Assembly: GCA_030278955.1 (NCBI GenBank)
Contig: JAOANR010000005.1
Span: 2,957,431-3,021,430, forward strand
DNA from: Hygrophila difformis
Taxonomy: Eukaryota > Streptophyta > Magnoliopsida > Lamiales > Acanthaceae
Length of the DNA: 64,000 nt
Direction: 5' to 3'
Shown here piece by piece: positions 21,180-31,945 of this stretch (its first letter is position 1; the number at the start of each line of letters is the position of its first letter). The notes beneath the pieces were generated by a model. The model was given only the letters and a program-made list of their open reading frames with translations. It ran no database searches and was not told where the DNA came from. The translations under genes were made by a program, and so were the position numbers.

Positions 21180-22010
21180 CATGAATTTGCAAAATGAATA
21201 CTTTATGTTGGTGATGATAAAGCTGGTATTGATCTTTAGAGATGTACAATCAAATTTGACATTTCCAAATGATATTTTTATAAACTATACGGGTAATCCT
21301 ATAGTGACATTTTCTTAAAAAAGTATATATAAAAATATAAATTTCAACACATCAAATCCAGACATTTTTAAAGATGATGCTTTACTAGCCCCTAGCAATG
21401 ACATGTTTGATACGATTAATGATTACATCATAAAATGCATGTCTGCAAATGAAAACGTATATCTCAGTTCTAACAGAATTTGTCAAGAGAATGAAAGCAT
21501 AGATAATGACGATGAAATATTTTCACGGGTAGTGATGGCAATAGGCCGGGTCGGAGTTGGGTCCGCCAAGACCCAAGACCCGACACTGGCTCGGTTCCGG
21601 GTCTGACCCGGACCCGTTGCCATCCTTAGGCAACGGGTCGGTTCTGGGTCCATTTTTATAAGGCCTAAGACCCGACACAAGCTCGGGTCTTGCTCAATTC
21701 TCGGTTCTGACATGAACCCACCGTCATCCCTAGATATTCACAGGAATATCTAAACACGATCCAGTGTTTTGGATTACCGAATCATGTAATAAAGTTGAAT
21801 GAGTGCTGTGTAGTCATGCTTCTTAGAATATAGAGCTGCGTATAATGATTATGAGCCCGTTTGATTTAACCAAATTCCCTATTCGATTTCAGATGAGTGA
21901 GTTCCCACTCTCAGTTTGTTTTGCTATGACTATAAACAAAAGTCAATTCAATTTTTAGCCATGGATAATTATATTTTGCAATATCTCATATCACTAGCAA
22001 ATGGGGACTC
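21180..22010 (+). pseudogene. Helitron Pif1-like helicase C-terminal fragments, copy 2
   Basis: A second, better preserved copy starts near 21185 with FAKWIL-like and GDDKAGI-like residues. It continues with DALLAPSNDMFDTINDYI (about 21377-21435) and NVYLSSNRICQENESIDNDD (about 21450-21515). A 203-bp hAT MITE interrupts it, and it then resumes with the PNHVIKLN and MLLR region (about 21775-21830), CFAMTINKSQ (about 21916-21950) and SHITSKWGLK (about 21985-22010). Stops are frequent. The motifs identify the Helitron SF1B helicase C-terminal end; no Rep (HUH) part was found. Confidence 0.75.
21530..21732. mobile_element. hAT-like MITE inside Helitron helicase remnant
   Basis: The ends are TAGTGATGGCAATAGG and, inverted, TAGGGATGACGGTGGG. 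The interior is rich in GGGTC/GACCC repeats. Near both ends lie TTCACGGG (21522-21529) and TTCACAGG (21737-21744), a likely 8-bp duplication with one change and a 4-bp offset at the right. The insertion separates residues that are adjacent in copy 1. Confidence 0.7.
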
Positions 22011-22331
22011 AAATTAATATATGATGAAGATGAATTAATTTAGGATATAAAAAAAATGTGTTGAAGATGAAATTTTTAATAAATTGTGAGTTTTAATATT
22101 ATGTTTAATACTTATATTTAAAATTTTCTTTGCTTTTATAATTTCAAATTAAATAAAAATATAATTTTAATATTTATCAGAGATAAAAAAAAGACGGTTT
22201 AATATGGTTTATCTATTAGTTTTATTATAAAAATAATTGAATTATATTATTATATACATCATCTTTCGAATATGTATAATTATTAGATATTTTTCTATTA
22301 TTGAAAATATATTTTTTTATTACGTTCATAT

Positions 22332-22972
22332 ATTGGGGAAAAAAATACCGAATATACCATATACCGCACATATCATAATGAAAAATACCGAGCATGGCGA
22401 AATGTTCGGTATACTGTAATTTTCGGTACAATATGATATCGTACTGTAAGATATCGTTATAGTAGCGGTATATATTTTTTGATGCCACGATATACCATTA
22501 CTGTACCGAACTTCGTTATACTTCATTCGTCTCATTGTTTTACGGACCCACCCATCACGTTTGTCGATACACATTTTTAATTGTTATGACTTAAATTGTG
22601 TACAATGAAAATTTATAAAAATTTGATATTATAAAACTACAAGATTGGACGAATATAACAAGATCTCACCTGACCATGTTGTTTTTGTACGTACTATGAT
22701 AAAAAAAAAATTAAATCAAAGTTAAACAGTGAATAGTGCCAAAAGACCCTCCGTAATGAAAACACCGAGATGAAGGAGTATACCGTAGTATCTGTATGTC
22801 GGTATATACCGAAAGTTTTGGTATGCCGGTATATACCGCAATAAGGGTATGTCGATATGTACATTTCGATACATCGGGTTCCGTATCACAATTCATCCAT
22901 AAATTTTGGTACGGTATACGATATGACGACAATTTTTCGGCATATCGTACCGACACATCCCAATATATTATA
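22332..22972. mobile_element. hAT-like non-autonomous element with CGGTATA repeats
   Basis: Both halves are filled with CGGTATA/TATACCG motifs in both orientations. The outer edges show inverted ATATTGGG. This is the layout of a non-autonomous hAT element with subterminal repeats. A Stowaway element sits inside it. No target duplication could be confirmed. Confidence 0.55.
22521..22778. mobile_element. Stowaway-like MITE nested in hAT-like element
   Basis: The 258-bp element has TA duplications at 22519-22520 and 22779-22780. Its ends are inverted (CTTCATTCGTCTC and CTCCTTCATCTCG). Its core resembles the Stowaway cores at about 15165 and, inverted, 25100. Confidence 0.7.
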
Positions 22973-23359
22973 TTATGAATATAGATTATATATAAAATAT
23001 ATAATTATGTCCGTCGAATTTTGATGGGTTAATTACTAGTTTATGTATAAAATAATAATTATAGATATGGCTTAGGCCCTCCTTTACCCTAAAAAAATAA
23101 TACTACGGAAACTTTAATTATAGTTAATACTATAATTTACAATAAATAACCCGCTATAGTAGTGGAGCGGTTAAGTTACTATTCTGAATCCTAGATTTCT
23201 TGAAACCCTGAATATGTTGTATTTGGCGCTATTGTGTTGTTGGAAAGTATCATTCAATTATTACCAATCCGTAGAGGTCATAATTTGGAAATAAGGATCT
23301 GTCCCTCCTACATTAATTGCAGAATTGGTGGGTGATTAAATATATTCCTAAATTGTTGT
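22973..23359. other. Intergenic DNA
   Basis: I see no recognisable feature here. The composition is AT-rich up to about 23140 and then more balanced. Confidence 0.5.
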
Positions 23360-23707
23360 GTGGGTAATCCTTGGGTGACTGGTGGTGGAAGCATTATTCG
23401 TCATAATCATCAAATTGAAAACAGAACACGTTCTATAGACACATGCTGGAAATTCGCCGAGAACAGGATGCTGGATCTGAACGACCCGAACACGGATAAG
23501 AATCAGATTCTGAAAGTATTAGAAATGGCAAATGCAGAGCCCTCTATGGTGTCGAGTGTCGACTGTGATGAGGGTTATGAAACACCCAGCACCGCGAGGC
23601 CATTACTTAGTAATTACTCAGCATATGAAAGGCATTACTACCATCACCAAGTAACTGTTCTTATAGAGCATGTTGGGCGCCTATTTAGCATTGAAATCCT
23701 TGAATAG
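23360..23707 (+). other. Unrecognised open reading frame, 115 codons
   Basis: The frame opens at a GTG; its first ATG is at 23468. It is less AT-rich than the surroundings. The translated residues show no low complexity and end in a normal stop. I recognise no domain. It could be a gene fragment carried by a mobile element, or chance. No promoter, intron or homologous neighbour supports it as a gene. Confidence 0.25.
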
Positions 23708-24567
23708 AGGACTGAGACATATAGGTAACAAGTAACTACCATTACCAGCACGAATTAGAATGGATCCAACAGACTTGGCACGTAATATAACACACATTTA
23801 GACGAGAGGAATTGATATTACACACCAGAGGCGGCACAATGCTTACCGGCAGAGCAAGCATGATTTAACTAACACAATTTTCTATGTAGCATTTGAGAGG
23901 GTAAATGTAAACACATAATTTATGATTATCAGCATATAGAGTATTTAATCCAGCACAAAAAAGCACTGAACTTCTGCTTTATGATGCATTGAACTTTTGT
24001 TTTATGAAACACTGAAAGTGTGTTGTACATGCACCGGAATTTGTGCATACAGCACCTAGGGATGCGTCGTTTGAGAGTAGCGGTTTTGGCTTGGTTGTGG
24101 ACGGCGGAAAGTACAGAAGTTATGAATTGAGTGCTTTTAATTTTTGTTCTAAGAATGATTATACTTTTATTTAGCACAAAAAGACAAAATCCACAATAGA
24201 TTGGTTTTAAAGGAAATAAAATCCTACTTTCTACGACATCCCACAAGGTGAGCCCAAAAATCCACACCTTAATTTATCCCAAAATTTGGGGGAGTTACTA
24301 ATGCCAACATAAATTCTAAATGAATCAATTATATCAACATATTAATGGAAACTTATAGTATTAAATTTGCTCCCCCAGCTCATCAATTCTAACCCAGCAT
24401 ATATTTACAATTTTTTGGCAGATCATGAAATCCTGATTCAGGATTGAATCCTATTCTGTAGTGGAGTACTAAGTTACTGAACAATTTAAAATTCAATAAG
24501 TACAAGAAGTACAGAAACTTTTTCAAAAATAAACAATATACTCCTACAAAGGGATTGTAGTATTTAT
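23708..24567. other. Intergenic DNA
   Basis: AT-rich, with short inverted phrases around 23940-24030 (GCACTGAACTTCTGC and AGCATTGAACTTTTG-like repeats). No gene is supported. Confidence 0.5.
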
Positions 24568-24569
24568 TA

Positions 24570-25310
24570 CTCCCTCCGTCCCGCGAAGTTTGACACATTT
24601 CTTTTGGGCACGGTAATTTAGGTAGTGGGGTTTAGTAATTAAAGTGGTATGAGTGTTTGTATTTAAGATTATAATAAATTTTGATACTGGTTATTATTTA
24701 ACTTTGACTTAATGTTATCGAAATGATGTAATTAGAGAAAAATAATCAGTTATGGTCTTGTTAGAATTGTCTAATCGTGTAGTTTTAGAATATATATTTT
24801 ATATAATTTTTATCTGTACTAATTTTGAAATATTAAAAATTAAAGAAATACAAGAGACTTTGTGTAGAAAAGTAAAATTGTATTGAAATTTGTGCAGAAT
24901 AATAAAAGTGATTACTTTTAATGGGATTTGACAATAATTAAAATTCTAATCAAACTTATATTAATTTAATTTATCTAAAAATGGAAAGGTGTCAAACTTC
25001 GTGGAACACCCAAAAAAGAAATACTACCTCCGTTCTTGAATGATGTTTACATTTGTAAAAATGTTACTATTCACCTACAGACTTTCACATAAAGTTTTAA
25101 TATAGTTATACAAGTTAAAATATAGTCAAGTGAAATCTTGTTAGATTCGTCTCGTCGTGTAGTTTTTAAATATCGAACTTTTGGAATTTTTAGTTATACA
25201 AAACTTGAGTTATTATTGATTTAAAATATGCATTGAACTGCGTGAAAAGTTTGGATGCAAAAAACATTCAAGAACGGAGGAAGTAGGTGTCAAACTTCTT
25301 GGGACAGGAG
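24570..25310. mobile_element. Stowaway-like MITE (outer)
   Basis: The left end, CTCCCTCCGTCCCGCGAAGT followed by TTGACAC, is mirrored at the right by GTGTCAAACTTCTTGGGAC ending AGGAG. TA duplications lie at 24568-24569 and 25311-25312. A second Stowaway (25024-25283) interrupts the right inverted repeat. Without it the outer element is about 480 bp. An additional inverted copy of the end sequence lies at about 24988-25007. Confidence 0.82.
25024..25283. mobile_element. Stowaway-like MITE (inner, nested)
   Basis: The 260-bp element has TA duplications at 25022-25023 and 25284-25285. Its inverted ends are CTACCTCCGTTCTTGAATG and, from the right, CTTCCTCCGTTCTTGAATG. It lies within the right terminal repeat of the outer MITE, so it inserted later. 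Confidence 0.87.
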
Positions 25311-25312
25311 TA

Positions 25313-25905
25313 TATTCCTACAGAGTTATTATTCTGAGTCAAATTTATTATACTAAAAGAAACTTTTTACACATGTTTCTTGCTTTTCAGAGGGATTATA
25401 GTATTTTATATTCCTAGAGAGCTATTATTCTGAGTCAAATTTACACGCCAGTCCAAACATTTTAATATGATTATTGTCTCCTTTCATCTATATATAAAAG
25501 ATGAAGTACTAGTTACTCCTATTTAACAAGATTCACTTAGAATTTTTAAATCATATATAATTATTAATTATTTTTTACAACAAATTGCATTTGACCTTAT
25601 TATCTTTTTCTTCTTACATACACGGGAACTAGAAATCGAGATAATAATTAAGTAGCTTGCTTTATAATCCCTCAAACTACTTAAACTACTGTTGATGAAA
25701 TTTGAATTTGACTTGTTCTATTTAATTTTTTTTTTAAAAAAATTATTTATTACTTTTCTGTCTTAATGAACAACAATTAAACAGTAATAACTATATATGT
25801 CTGGATCGGAGTTATATTTGCCCAATTTTAATTCTCTTAGATTGTTTTCCTCTTGCTCTCATTTCTATTCTGTCGACCGTCAAGCATTACTTAAAAAAAA
25901 AGTAA
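25313..25905. other. Intergenic AT-rich DNA
   Basis: No gene is seen. A short phrase TCCTACAGAGTTATTATTCTG (about 25316) is repeated in part at about 25411, indicating a small duplication. Confidence 0.5.
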
Positions 25906-25906
25906 T

Positions 25907-26106
25907 GGCCATGTTTGACAAATAAGCTAATTTAAATTAGCTTATTCTAGTTAATTTACAATAAATTAGCTTATTTAAAAAAATAACTTAAACCAGTGTT
26001 CAATCAACTATTTTTGAAACCGCTGCAAATAGCAGTATTTTGGAATTAGCTTATTCTGGGTAAAAAAAATTAGTCTCGAAACTGTCAAACAGCTAATTTT
26101 AACTAA
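25907..26106. mobile_element. Degenerate Tourist/PIF-like MITE
   Basis: The segment has inverted ends with CATGTTTGACA and TGTCAAACAG and shares the internal phrase GAAACCGCTGCAAATAGCAG with the neighbour at 26111-26411, in inverted orientation there. It is probably an older relative. Confidence 0.5.
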
Positions 26107-26110
26107 TTTA

Positions 26111-26411
26111 TGGGCATGTTTGGGAATTAGCTGTTAGCTGTTAACTGATTTTGTGAGTAATAATGAGTTAAAATTAGATGTTTGATAATTTCTATACTAA
26201 CTTTTTGCCTAGAATAAGCTAAAATCCAAAATGCTGCTATTTGCAGCGGTTTCAAAAAGAGCTGATTGAACACTGTTTTAAGTTATTTTTTTCTTTTTAA
26301 ATAAGCTAATTTTCTTAAATTGTCTCACAAAAAGCTAATTCTGAGTTAGCTATTACTCAAATTACTCACATAATCAGTTAACAGCTAACAGCTAATTCCC
26401 AAACAGGTCCA
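26111..26411. mobile_element. Palindromic MITE (Tourist/PIF-like)
   Basis: This ~300-bp element has long inverted ends: TTTGGGAATTAGCTGTTAGC and further into the element, mirrored at 26370-26405. The outermost bases read TGGGCATG and, inverted, TGGACCTG. No coding is present. The superfamily is inferred from the GGSC..TGTTTGG-type ends; the target duplication is not clear. Confidence 0.75.
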
Positions 26412-26739
26412 ATAACTATAATTACCTATATAGGTGAGGAACATTTGCCGTATTAATCCCTTCAGCATGTTAATAATTTTCTGTATCGGTATGTATGATT
26501 TTTAATTAAAATTATTATATTTAAAATTATTTTTTCGTTTAACACATAACCTTTTTATTAATATTTAATATTTAAAATTAAAAAAAAACAATAAGTTATA
26601 TGTTGCATAATATATTTAATTTGTGGTGAAACGAGATCTCCTCCCCTTCTAAAATTTGTATTGGAGCTTATATAGCATTTGATGGATTTACAGTTTAATA
26701 CATTCTCTATATACTACATATAATAATAACAGGATATTT

Positions 26740-28326
26740 TTTTTTTGAGGGAAAATTTGATTATTTCATAATTAATCAAACAGTCCATACATTGGAGCTT
26801 ACTCCTAAGTCCAATACAACCTATAACATTTAGCTACATCCACATCTTACATGTCAACCTAGCAATTGCTTACAACCCATCAACTTAAAACTAGAGTGGC
26901 ACCAACTCGCATATAAGACATCCTGCTTCCTCCAATTTTGCAAATGCAGCTTCAACAACAGGACTTGATCCATCCTTCCACTGGACCAACACTACCCGCA
27001 ACTTCCCCATTTGATCTGATGAAGAACTTATTTGACAGATTAGCGGATGCCAAGCTCATTATGCAATCTCAATCAAATCGTTATCTTCATATGTCTGCTT
27101 AACGGCAACAAGCTTTTACATCCTTCCCACCAGAAATAATCCTCACAGCAAAGGAAGCACCAGCTAGGCGACCGCAACAGCAGCTTCGGCGAAACAAGCC
27201 CACCCATATCAAACGGTTATCTTGTTCGGACACCTTTCAACAACTCCCCAGGGAATACTAAAACTTTAAAGTGACGAATCAAAATAACAATCCCAAAAGC
27301 TTACTACATACTCACATATCCCCTGCAATTAGCGTTCAAATCCAATGCCTCGAATCAACAGAATTAGGAAAAAACCAAGCGAGGATCTTCAACAAAAGGG
27401 AAATTAGGTGAACGACAGTTGAGTGAGGAGAACTAAGGACACTATAGAATTTTTGCAAAAACAGGAGATGGAATTAACAGGAGATGGAATAGAAAGGCTG
27501 CTGCTCTCACACAACTCAAAACAACCACTCACTGATGATGACATACCCTTCCCAAACCAGTATCATAACTACCTCCTACTCAACAATAACCACAGCACAA
27601 TATACATACCCCCTCTAATTGCTCACAAAAATCAGATCATTGGTACTGTCAAAGATAATCCCATTCATCTAATTTTTCACTTTTTGCTTCTTTTTCTTTT
27701 TTTTTTTTCTGCTATCCTTCTTCTCTTTTTTTTTTATAATTTTTTTTTTTATTATATTTTAATTTTTTTTTTTTTTAAGAAGCTCCATACCAACACCATA
27801 CTACCATTTCCCAAGAATTCTACCAAATATTCAAACCATCTGATTCCTTATGAAAAGGATCTCACTTCTCGCACTAAATCAAAAAACCCCCAACTCCTTT
27901 ATACTCCCACCAGGGTAATAGCAGCATTAGGACAAATTTAAACACTCTTATAGAAATCACCTTCTGAGTTCTCTATGGAGTGACATAGTATGTTTAGTGT
28001 ATAGAGCAGGTGGCTTGGAAGATGGCTAACTATGGAATTTGGGTAGGATTGTGAAAAAAGAGGAACCATGGAGCAGTCCTAAACCCTTATCATTTTCGAA
28101 GCATTGAATTAAACTTGCAAGATCGATATAAGTACAGTAGCAAGTCCTGGGATGTTAAGATGAGACACACTTATACGTGCAGCACAAGAATTTAAAGTTC
28201 CGATCTCACTGTGTGATATGACAGTTGGCTTGATATTCGTTCTGCAAGATCATCAGTCCGCCCCAAATCTTTATCCTCCACACTCTTTATGTGATATAAT
28301 TCTTCAAGAACCTGTTATTATGTGAT
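26740..28326 (-). mobile_element. Long retroposon with poly(A) tail and 17-bp target duplication
   Basis: A 1,587-bp minus-strand insertion is flanked by exact 17-bp copies of ATAATAACAGGATATTT (26723-26739 and 28327-28343). It ends in poly(A) (poly(T) from 26740) preceded by TTTCCCTC, the same terminal phrase as the retroposon at 15690. No reverse transcriptase frame is visible. Near its 5' end, minus-strand positions about 28316-28192 give an open stretch of about 41 codons containing DLGRTDDLAERISSQLSYHT and ending in TAA. It may therefore be a 5'-truncated retroposed cellular mRNA rather than a LINE. An internal A-rich zone lies at about 27680-27780. The + strand ORF at 27423-27941 crosses that zone and is not credible. 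Confidence 0.75.
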
Positions 28327-28343
28327 ATAATAACAGGATATTT

Positions 28344-28690
28344 GTTTAAGCGTTTTGAATCAAATTATTTTGTTATTATATTTTCAAAACGCATATAATC
28401 TGTTAGTCTTGTTTGGGTAAAGACTTGGTTATATTTAAGGGGAAAGTAATAAAAAGGGCCATTACAAGGAGCCTATTCCACATTTAGGCCATTATAAGTT
28501 GAATTTCCAGAATTGAGCCATTACAAACACATGTTGAATGAAATTAAGCTATAAGGACCAATTTGAAATTAATTAATAACCCAACAACTTTTCCTTCCTT
28601 TCATTCAAACCCCAATAAAGTTTGACTTTATTTTCTTTAGTCCTATCTCAATATATTTAATTTTTCATTATATAAATGACACGCAATGCG
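28344..28690. other. Intergenic DNA and probable left edge of the pararetrovirus
   Basis: No gene is seen. The part after about 28570 may be viral leader because the primer site follows at 28700, but the exact junction cannot be placed from this sequence. Confidence 0.4.
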
Positions 28691-28699
28691 CTTGAAAAT

Positions 28700-28712
28700 T
28701 GGTATCAGAGCC
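28700..28712 (+). promoter_or_regulatory. tRNA primer binding site of pararetrovirus
   Basis: TGGTATCAGAGCC is complementary to the initiator Met-tRNA 3' end, the primer used by caulimovirids for minus-strand synthesis. It lies upstream of all the viral ORFs, as expected. Confidence 0.88.
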
Positions 28713-28919
28713 TAGGTTTTAATGAAAAACATATTAATTATATTATTTATAATATTTATTTCTTAATGGAGAAGATTTAATTATTTAATGGATTCAATTA
28801 AATTGAAACCAATAAGTTATTTCTAAAATTTTGGAAATAAAAAATAAGAAATTTCCAAGGAAATTTTTGAACTTGTCTATAAGAAGAGGTTTTATTGAAA
28901 GTAATTTCTTTCTTGAAAA

Positions 28920-29382
28920 TGAGAGAAACTGACTGGAAAAAATTGATCCGGATAGCTCTAAGTTCTCACAAGACTTAAGAGAAATCCAAAAGACGATTCA
29001 GGATTATGGTAATCGGGTATTAATTTTACCTGAAAAAATAGATAACTTGAATCAATCAACAGAGGAAATCTTGAAATTGTTTCAAGATCTAAAGAAGAAA
29101 TTTTAAATCTGAAATTTGATATTTCGGATATCAAGAAAAGGCAGAAGGATATTCCTGGATCTTCCAAGAATAACCAAGCGAATATTAGAGATGCATTCGG
29201 ACCCGTACAAGCTTTACATCAAAAAGGTAAAGCAACTATGATTCCAAAGCAGAAATCACAAGGAGAGCTTATGATCGATCTCCTGAAAATAGTCGAATGA
29301 GTGTTTCCAGGGCAGATCTATCAGATCTACAAGAATTAGCAGAATCATTTTCCCAACTTGGGATTATGGATCTGGTTAAGTA
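28920..29382 (+). pseudogene. Pararetrovirus ORF1, coiled-coil protein remnant
   Basis: Charged, Leu/Ile-spaced residues suggest a coiled coil (for example around 28960-29100, with IQKTIQDYGNRVLILPEKID). A frame change is needed near 29100 and again later. The last piece, with SDLQELAESFSQLGIMDL, ends in TAA near 29377. Small coiled-coil proteins precede the structural ORF in related genera, so a virion-associated or otherwise structural role is likely but inferred. Confidence 0.6.
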
Positions 29383-30744
29383 AAACCCAATGAAGTTCTT
29401 CAATTGGGTTATGCGGAAGAATCAGGATCCAACGTGACCCACGATGGACCGCCTGATGTCCCAATGAGAGAAAGTACAGACTTTCACATGAACAGGTATC
29501 CTGAGGTGCATCTCAATGCAAGACGAAACCCAGGATGGAACGTGAGTAGAGCACCAGAATCTACACCATGGGCCAAGACGATGTTACAACCATTAATTCC
29601 ATATGGCATAACACTGAACCTCGATGTTATCGACTTCCGAAACATCGAAGATCTGATCGATGAATGGGTAGCTTCAATGAAGATTGTTGCAACCACTCTG
29701 GATCTCGATAAAGAAAACTTTATCAGATTAATAGAGCTAAGCCTCGAAGGATCGGCAAAGTTAGGATGGAAAAACTCCACGGCGGCTCTAAATGAGCAAA
29801 TACTTGAAGGAGAATCCAAAAGCACAATCTGCGAAAGATTTGGTCTCTTATTCAAAACCCATTTTGTAGGAGATGGTTATTTTGAAGAACAGAGAACCGA
29901 AAAAATCAAGGTCTATACCCAAGCACTGTTGGGTATGGAGTTAAGATGTATTTGCGCAGTAGACGAATATATCTACTGGTTTCGTAAATACTATTTTCGG
30001 AGTAAGATGACAGCCGAAGTAGCATGTCTCATGTTCTTTGCAAAGATCTGCAGCCCATGGAGAGAGATATTGATCCAATCGTACACAGTACCCCCTGGTA
30101 CAGTGGACTCAATAGCCAGGAGAATGTCCTTCTTAAAGGATAAGCTCAGAGAATGGTGTCAACAGGCAGCAGCCCAAAAGAACATCAAGAGACTAAGAGG
30201 TAAAATAAAAAGAACCCCTCTTTGCTGCGAAAATAACGATTTTCCAACCATTATAGGAGAATCGGAAGAAAAGAGGAGAAAGAAGAAGAGTCGAGGCTCA
30301 TACAGTAGGAGTTTCAGAAGACCTCCATTCCGAAGAAGAAGAGCATGGTGGTCCAAGGGCAAGGCCAGATCATACAAAACTGGGCAAAGAACGGGAACGA
30401 CGAAGAGTTCATCCCAAGGTTCAACTAGCTCAGCAGCAAGGAGCACGGGGAGAACGACGTCCAAGAGAACATTCAGAAGAGCCCATACCCGAGCCAACGA
30501 AAGTTTCAAGGACTGTAACTGTTGGAAGTGTGGAGCCAGAGGTCATATCTCACCCGATTGGCCTCAGAATCGTGAGATACGAATGTACGAAGCCACGGAG
30601 GATATCGTGGAAGCAGTCTACCATGGAAAGCTGGTACCAGTCTATTAGTTTGAGGACATCCCCTCGGATGAAAGCATCTACGAGGAAGAATTAAGAAGTG
30701 ACTCGGACTCATATTCAGATGGATCTTCAACCGAGTCTGACTGA
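29380..30744 (+). pseudogene. Pararetrovirus coat protein with zinc knuckle
   Basis: The open frame runs from 29380 to a TAG at 30646-30648; the nearest in-frame ATG is at 29464. Counted from 29404 it has 414 codons. The central part is capsid-like; residues about 295-360 are very basic (Arg/Lys/Ser-rich) and would bind nucleic acid. A CCHC-type knuckle follows (first Cys codon at 30520), but its last cysteine is replaced by tryptophan (CWKCGARGHISPDW). After the TAG, the same frame continues with an acidic Asp/Ser/Glu stretch to a TGA at 30742-30744, so the TAG probably truncated a longer protein with an acidic C-terminus like those of caulimovirid coat proteins. Confidence 0.82.
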
Positions 30745-31945
30745 AGAAGACAGGATTCAGACCACTGAAAACCTATCTGGATTCTTTTCAAGGATGACGA
30801 TATCGAATCGAACCATGGAAAGAATATTGCGACAAGATTCCAACCTCGGCCCATATGACGGATTCAGAATTGGCGGGATTGGACGAGTTCTTAACCAGAT
30901 GGGACTCAACCAGAGAAGACATAACATCATCTACAAGGTAAGTGCAAGTGAGTTTGCAATTCCTATGGAACTTACTTGTAATGTTATGGATATGCAATTA
31001 ATTCCTAAAGAAGAAATTCTTGAGGAATTAAGCAGAATGAATGAGGAAATCGCCATTACTATGAAATGGATCCACATAGGAGCCATTGAAGTAGTAATTA
31101 AGGCAACCTTCAAAGAAGGCATTGATTCTGGATTACATCTATCAGTCACTGATAGAAGAATCAATAACCTTAGAGATGGTCTTCTTGGAACTATGGTAGG
31201 AAATTTATATGCTGGGAAGTTAATGTTTGACATACATCCCAGAATTTCCTATAACTTAGCTGACCAAGATTTTAGTAGAGTTCTAACCCTTCATCAGGAT
31301 TTTAAAAGAAAAGATCTGATGAAAGAAGAGAATAGGCCATATTCTATAACTTATAGAATCTCTTATGCACTTTCCAATAGTCATCATTCTGACTTATTTC
31401 TCAGGAAAGAATATATAGAAATTCCTAGAATTTTCAAGGAATTTGCTAAAGTCATGACTCCAAATCCTACCCAGATTCCAAGGTTAGGAGGAGTAGACAT
31501 ACAAATAAGAGATCATCCAATTCTAGATAGATCAACGAGTGCTAGAATTGAGTACGCAAGCCGTATGTCTTTTTCGGAAGACAGAATTATGGCATATAAA
31601 GGGAAGGAGTTCGTTAAAGATCTAACTCCTCAATCCATTGGGGTAGATAATATAAAGATTAAATGCCCTGAAGGATGTAAAGAAATACGAGTAATATTCG
31701 ACATCACTGAAAAGATTAACCGTTTTCCATGTGATGACTTATACTACTTGCAGCAGCCATCAATTGAAACCTATAAAGGAATAATTGAAATTGCAGGACA
31801 CGAGATCATAGTTTTAGGCACCGCCGGAAAAGACAATGGGGTTATGATTTTGGGATTAAGTTTTCTCGAAAATCATAAACCATGGGTAAGAAAGGACAAT
31901 GGTATAGAATTTAATTTGAAGGGTCACACCATTAGAATTAAATGA
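30719..31945 (+). CDS. Pararetrovirus movement protein (30K superfamily-like)
   Basis: The open frame begins upstream at 30698 with GTG, but the first ATG is at 30719, giving 408 codons. A segment around residues 155-195 (GLLGTMVGNLYAGKLMFDIH) fits the conserved core of caulimovirid 30K-type movement proteins, which form tubules at plasmodesmata for cell-to-cell transport. The C-terminal part has a GLSFLENHKPW stretch. The stop overlaps the next start as ATGA (31942-31945), a layout allowing coupled re-initiation. It overlaps the coat protein tail upstream. This is the only viral ORF without a visible lesion. Family assignment is by position and motif and not by alignment. Confidence 0.78.
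   Translation: MDLQPSLTEEDRIQTTENLSGFFSRMTISNRTMERILRQDSNLGPYDGFRIGGIGRVLNQMGLNQRRHNIIYKVSASEFAIPMELTCNVMDMQLIPKEEILEELSRMNEEIAITMKWIHIGAIEVVIKATFKEGIDSGLHLSVTDRRINNLRDGLLGTMVGNLYAGKLMFDIHPRISYNLADQDFSRVLTLHQDFKRKDLMKEENRPYSITYRISYALSNSHHSDLFLRKEYIEIPRIFKEFAKVMTPNPTQIPRLGGVDIQIRDHPILDRSTSARIEYASRMSFSEDRIMAYKGKEFVKDLTPQSIGVDNIKIKCPEGCKEIRVIFDITEKINRFPCDDLYYLQQPSIETYKGIIEIAGHEIIVLGTAGKDNGVMILGLSFLENHKPWVRKDNGIEFNLKGHTIRIK

Noticed and set aside
27423..27941. 172-codon ORF with Phe/Leu-rich membrane-like stretch
   Set aside because: The hydrophobic part is poly(T) DNA inside a minus-strand retroposon; no domain or conserved residues.
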